A stretch of 7,810 bases of DNA from CBDULX01 sp965368175 (GTDB lineage Bacteria; Pseudomonadota; Gammaproteobacteria; SZUA-229). The notes beneath the pieces were generated by a model, which was given only the letters and a program-made list of their open reading frames with translations, was not told where the DNA came from and ran no database searches. Both the position numbers and the translations under genes were made by a program. Shown in pieces: positions 7,751 through 7,810 of the stretch; the stretch's first letter is position 1; each line of letters opens with the position of its first letter. Location: contig CBDULX010000146.1 in the NCBI GenBank assembly GCA_965368175.1, positions 1 through 7,810 of the forward strand. Reading direction: 5' to 3'.

Positions 7751-7773
7751 AGTTGCAAGTTACAAGTTACAAG
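7751..7773 (+). repeat. Short heptanucleotide tandem repeat (AGTTRCA, about 3.3 copies)
   Basis: Seven bases after the last stop codon, AGTTGCA (7751-7757) is followed by AGTTACA (7758-7764), AGTTACA (7765-7771) and AG (7772-7773). The period is exactly 7 with a single G/A difference in the first unit. It lies in non-coding DNA downstream of the exported-protein gene. It is a simple sequence repeat, possibly one of a dispersed intergenic set, and it does not form a terminator hairpin. Confidence 0.75.
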
Positions 7774-7810
7774 AAATGTTGCGCACTTTCAGTATTCTTT
7801 AAATTAAGAT

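Noticed and set aside
7745..7810. Terminator or new gene start at the right edge
   Set aside because: No GC-rich stem with T-run and no start with ribosome site is visible; only the short tandem repeat is supported.
1..7810. tRNA, rRNA, CRISPR array, insertion sequence or phage genes
   Set aside because: Looked for on both strands; no cloverleaf, regular spacer-repeat array, transposase or terminal inverted repeats were seen.

Overview
The window comes from a Gram-negative bacterium. The largest gene encodes an outer-membrane beta-barrel fused to periplasmic peptidoglycan-binding domains, and a second protein has an outer-membrane-like C-terminus ending in phenylalanine. Moderate base composition and protein style suggest a proteobacterium, perhaps a gammaproteobacterium, but no marker gene fixes the taxonomy. 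All convincing genes are on the + strand; the open frames on the other strand are shadows of these genes.

Layout: (1) 1-254 is the 3' end of a gene entering from the left edge, whose product ends in a compact acidic/helical tail with a Cys-Cys pair and a basic C-terminus. (2) 254-5407 is a very large gene (1717 aa) overlapping the first by one base (TGATG). It encodes a signal peptide, three OmpA-type peptidoglycan-binding domains, two beta-sandwich-like segments and about 870 residues of probable outer-membrane barrel. (3) After an AT-rich gap of 73 bp, 5481-6650 encodes a class A FAD-dependent monooxygenase (389 aa) that looks unrelated. (4) After a further 125 bp, 6776-7744 encodes an unrecognised exported protein with a signal peptide, an internal hydrophobic helix and a beta-rich C-terminus. 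(5) The right edge has a short heptanucleotide tandem repeat (7751-7773).

The most interesting unit is the coupled pair at the left. From general knowledge, OmpA-barrel fusions of this kind are found beside genes for very large repetitive surface proteins (DUF11-like). I infer that the upstream product is a surface or secreted protein, and that the barrel, tethered to the cell wall by three OmpA domains, anchors or exports it. The sequence shows the coupling and the domain order; the export role is a hypothesis. The two right-hand genes are more AT-rich to the eye than the barrel gene and show no clear functional link to it.
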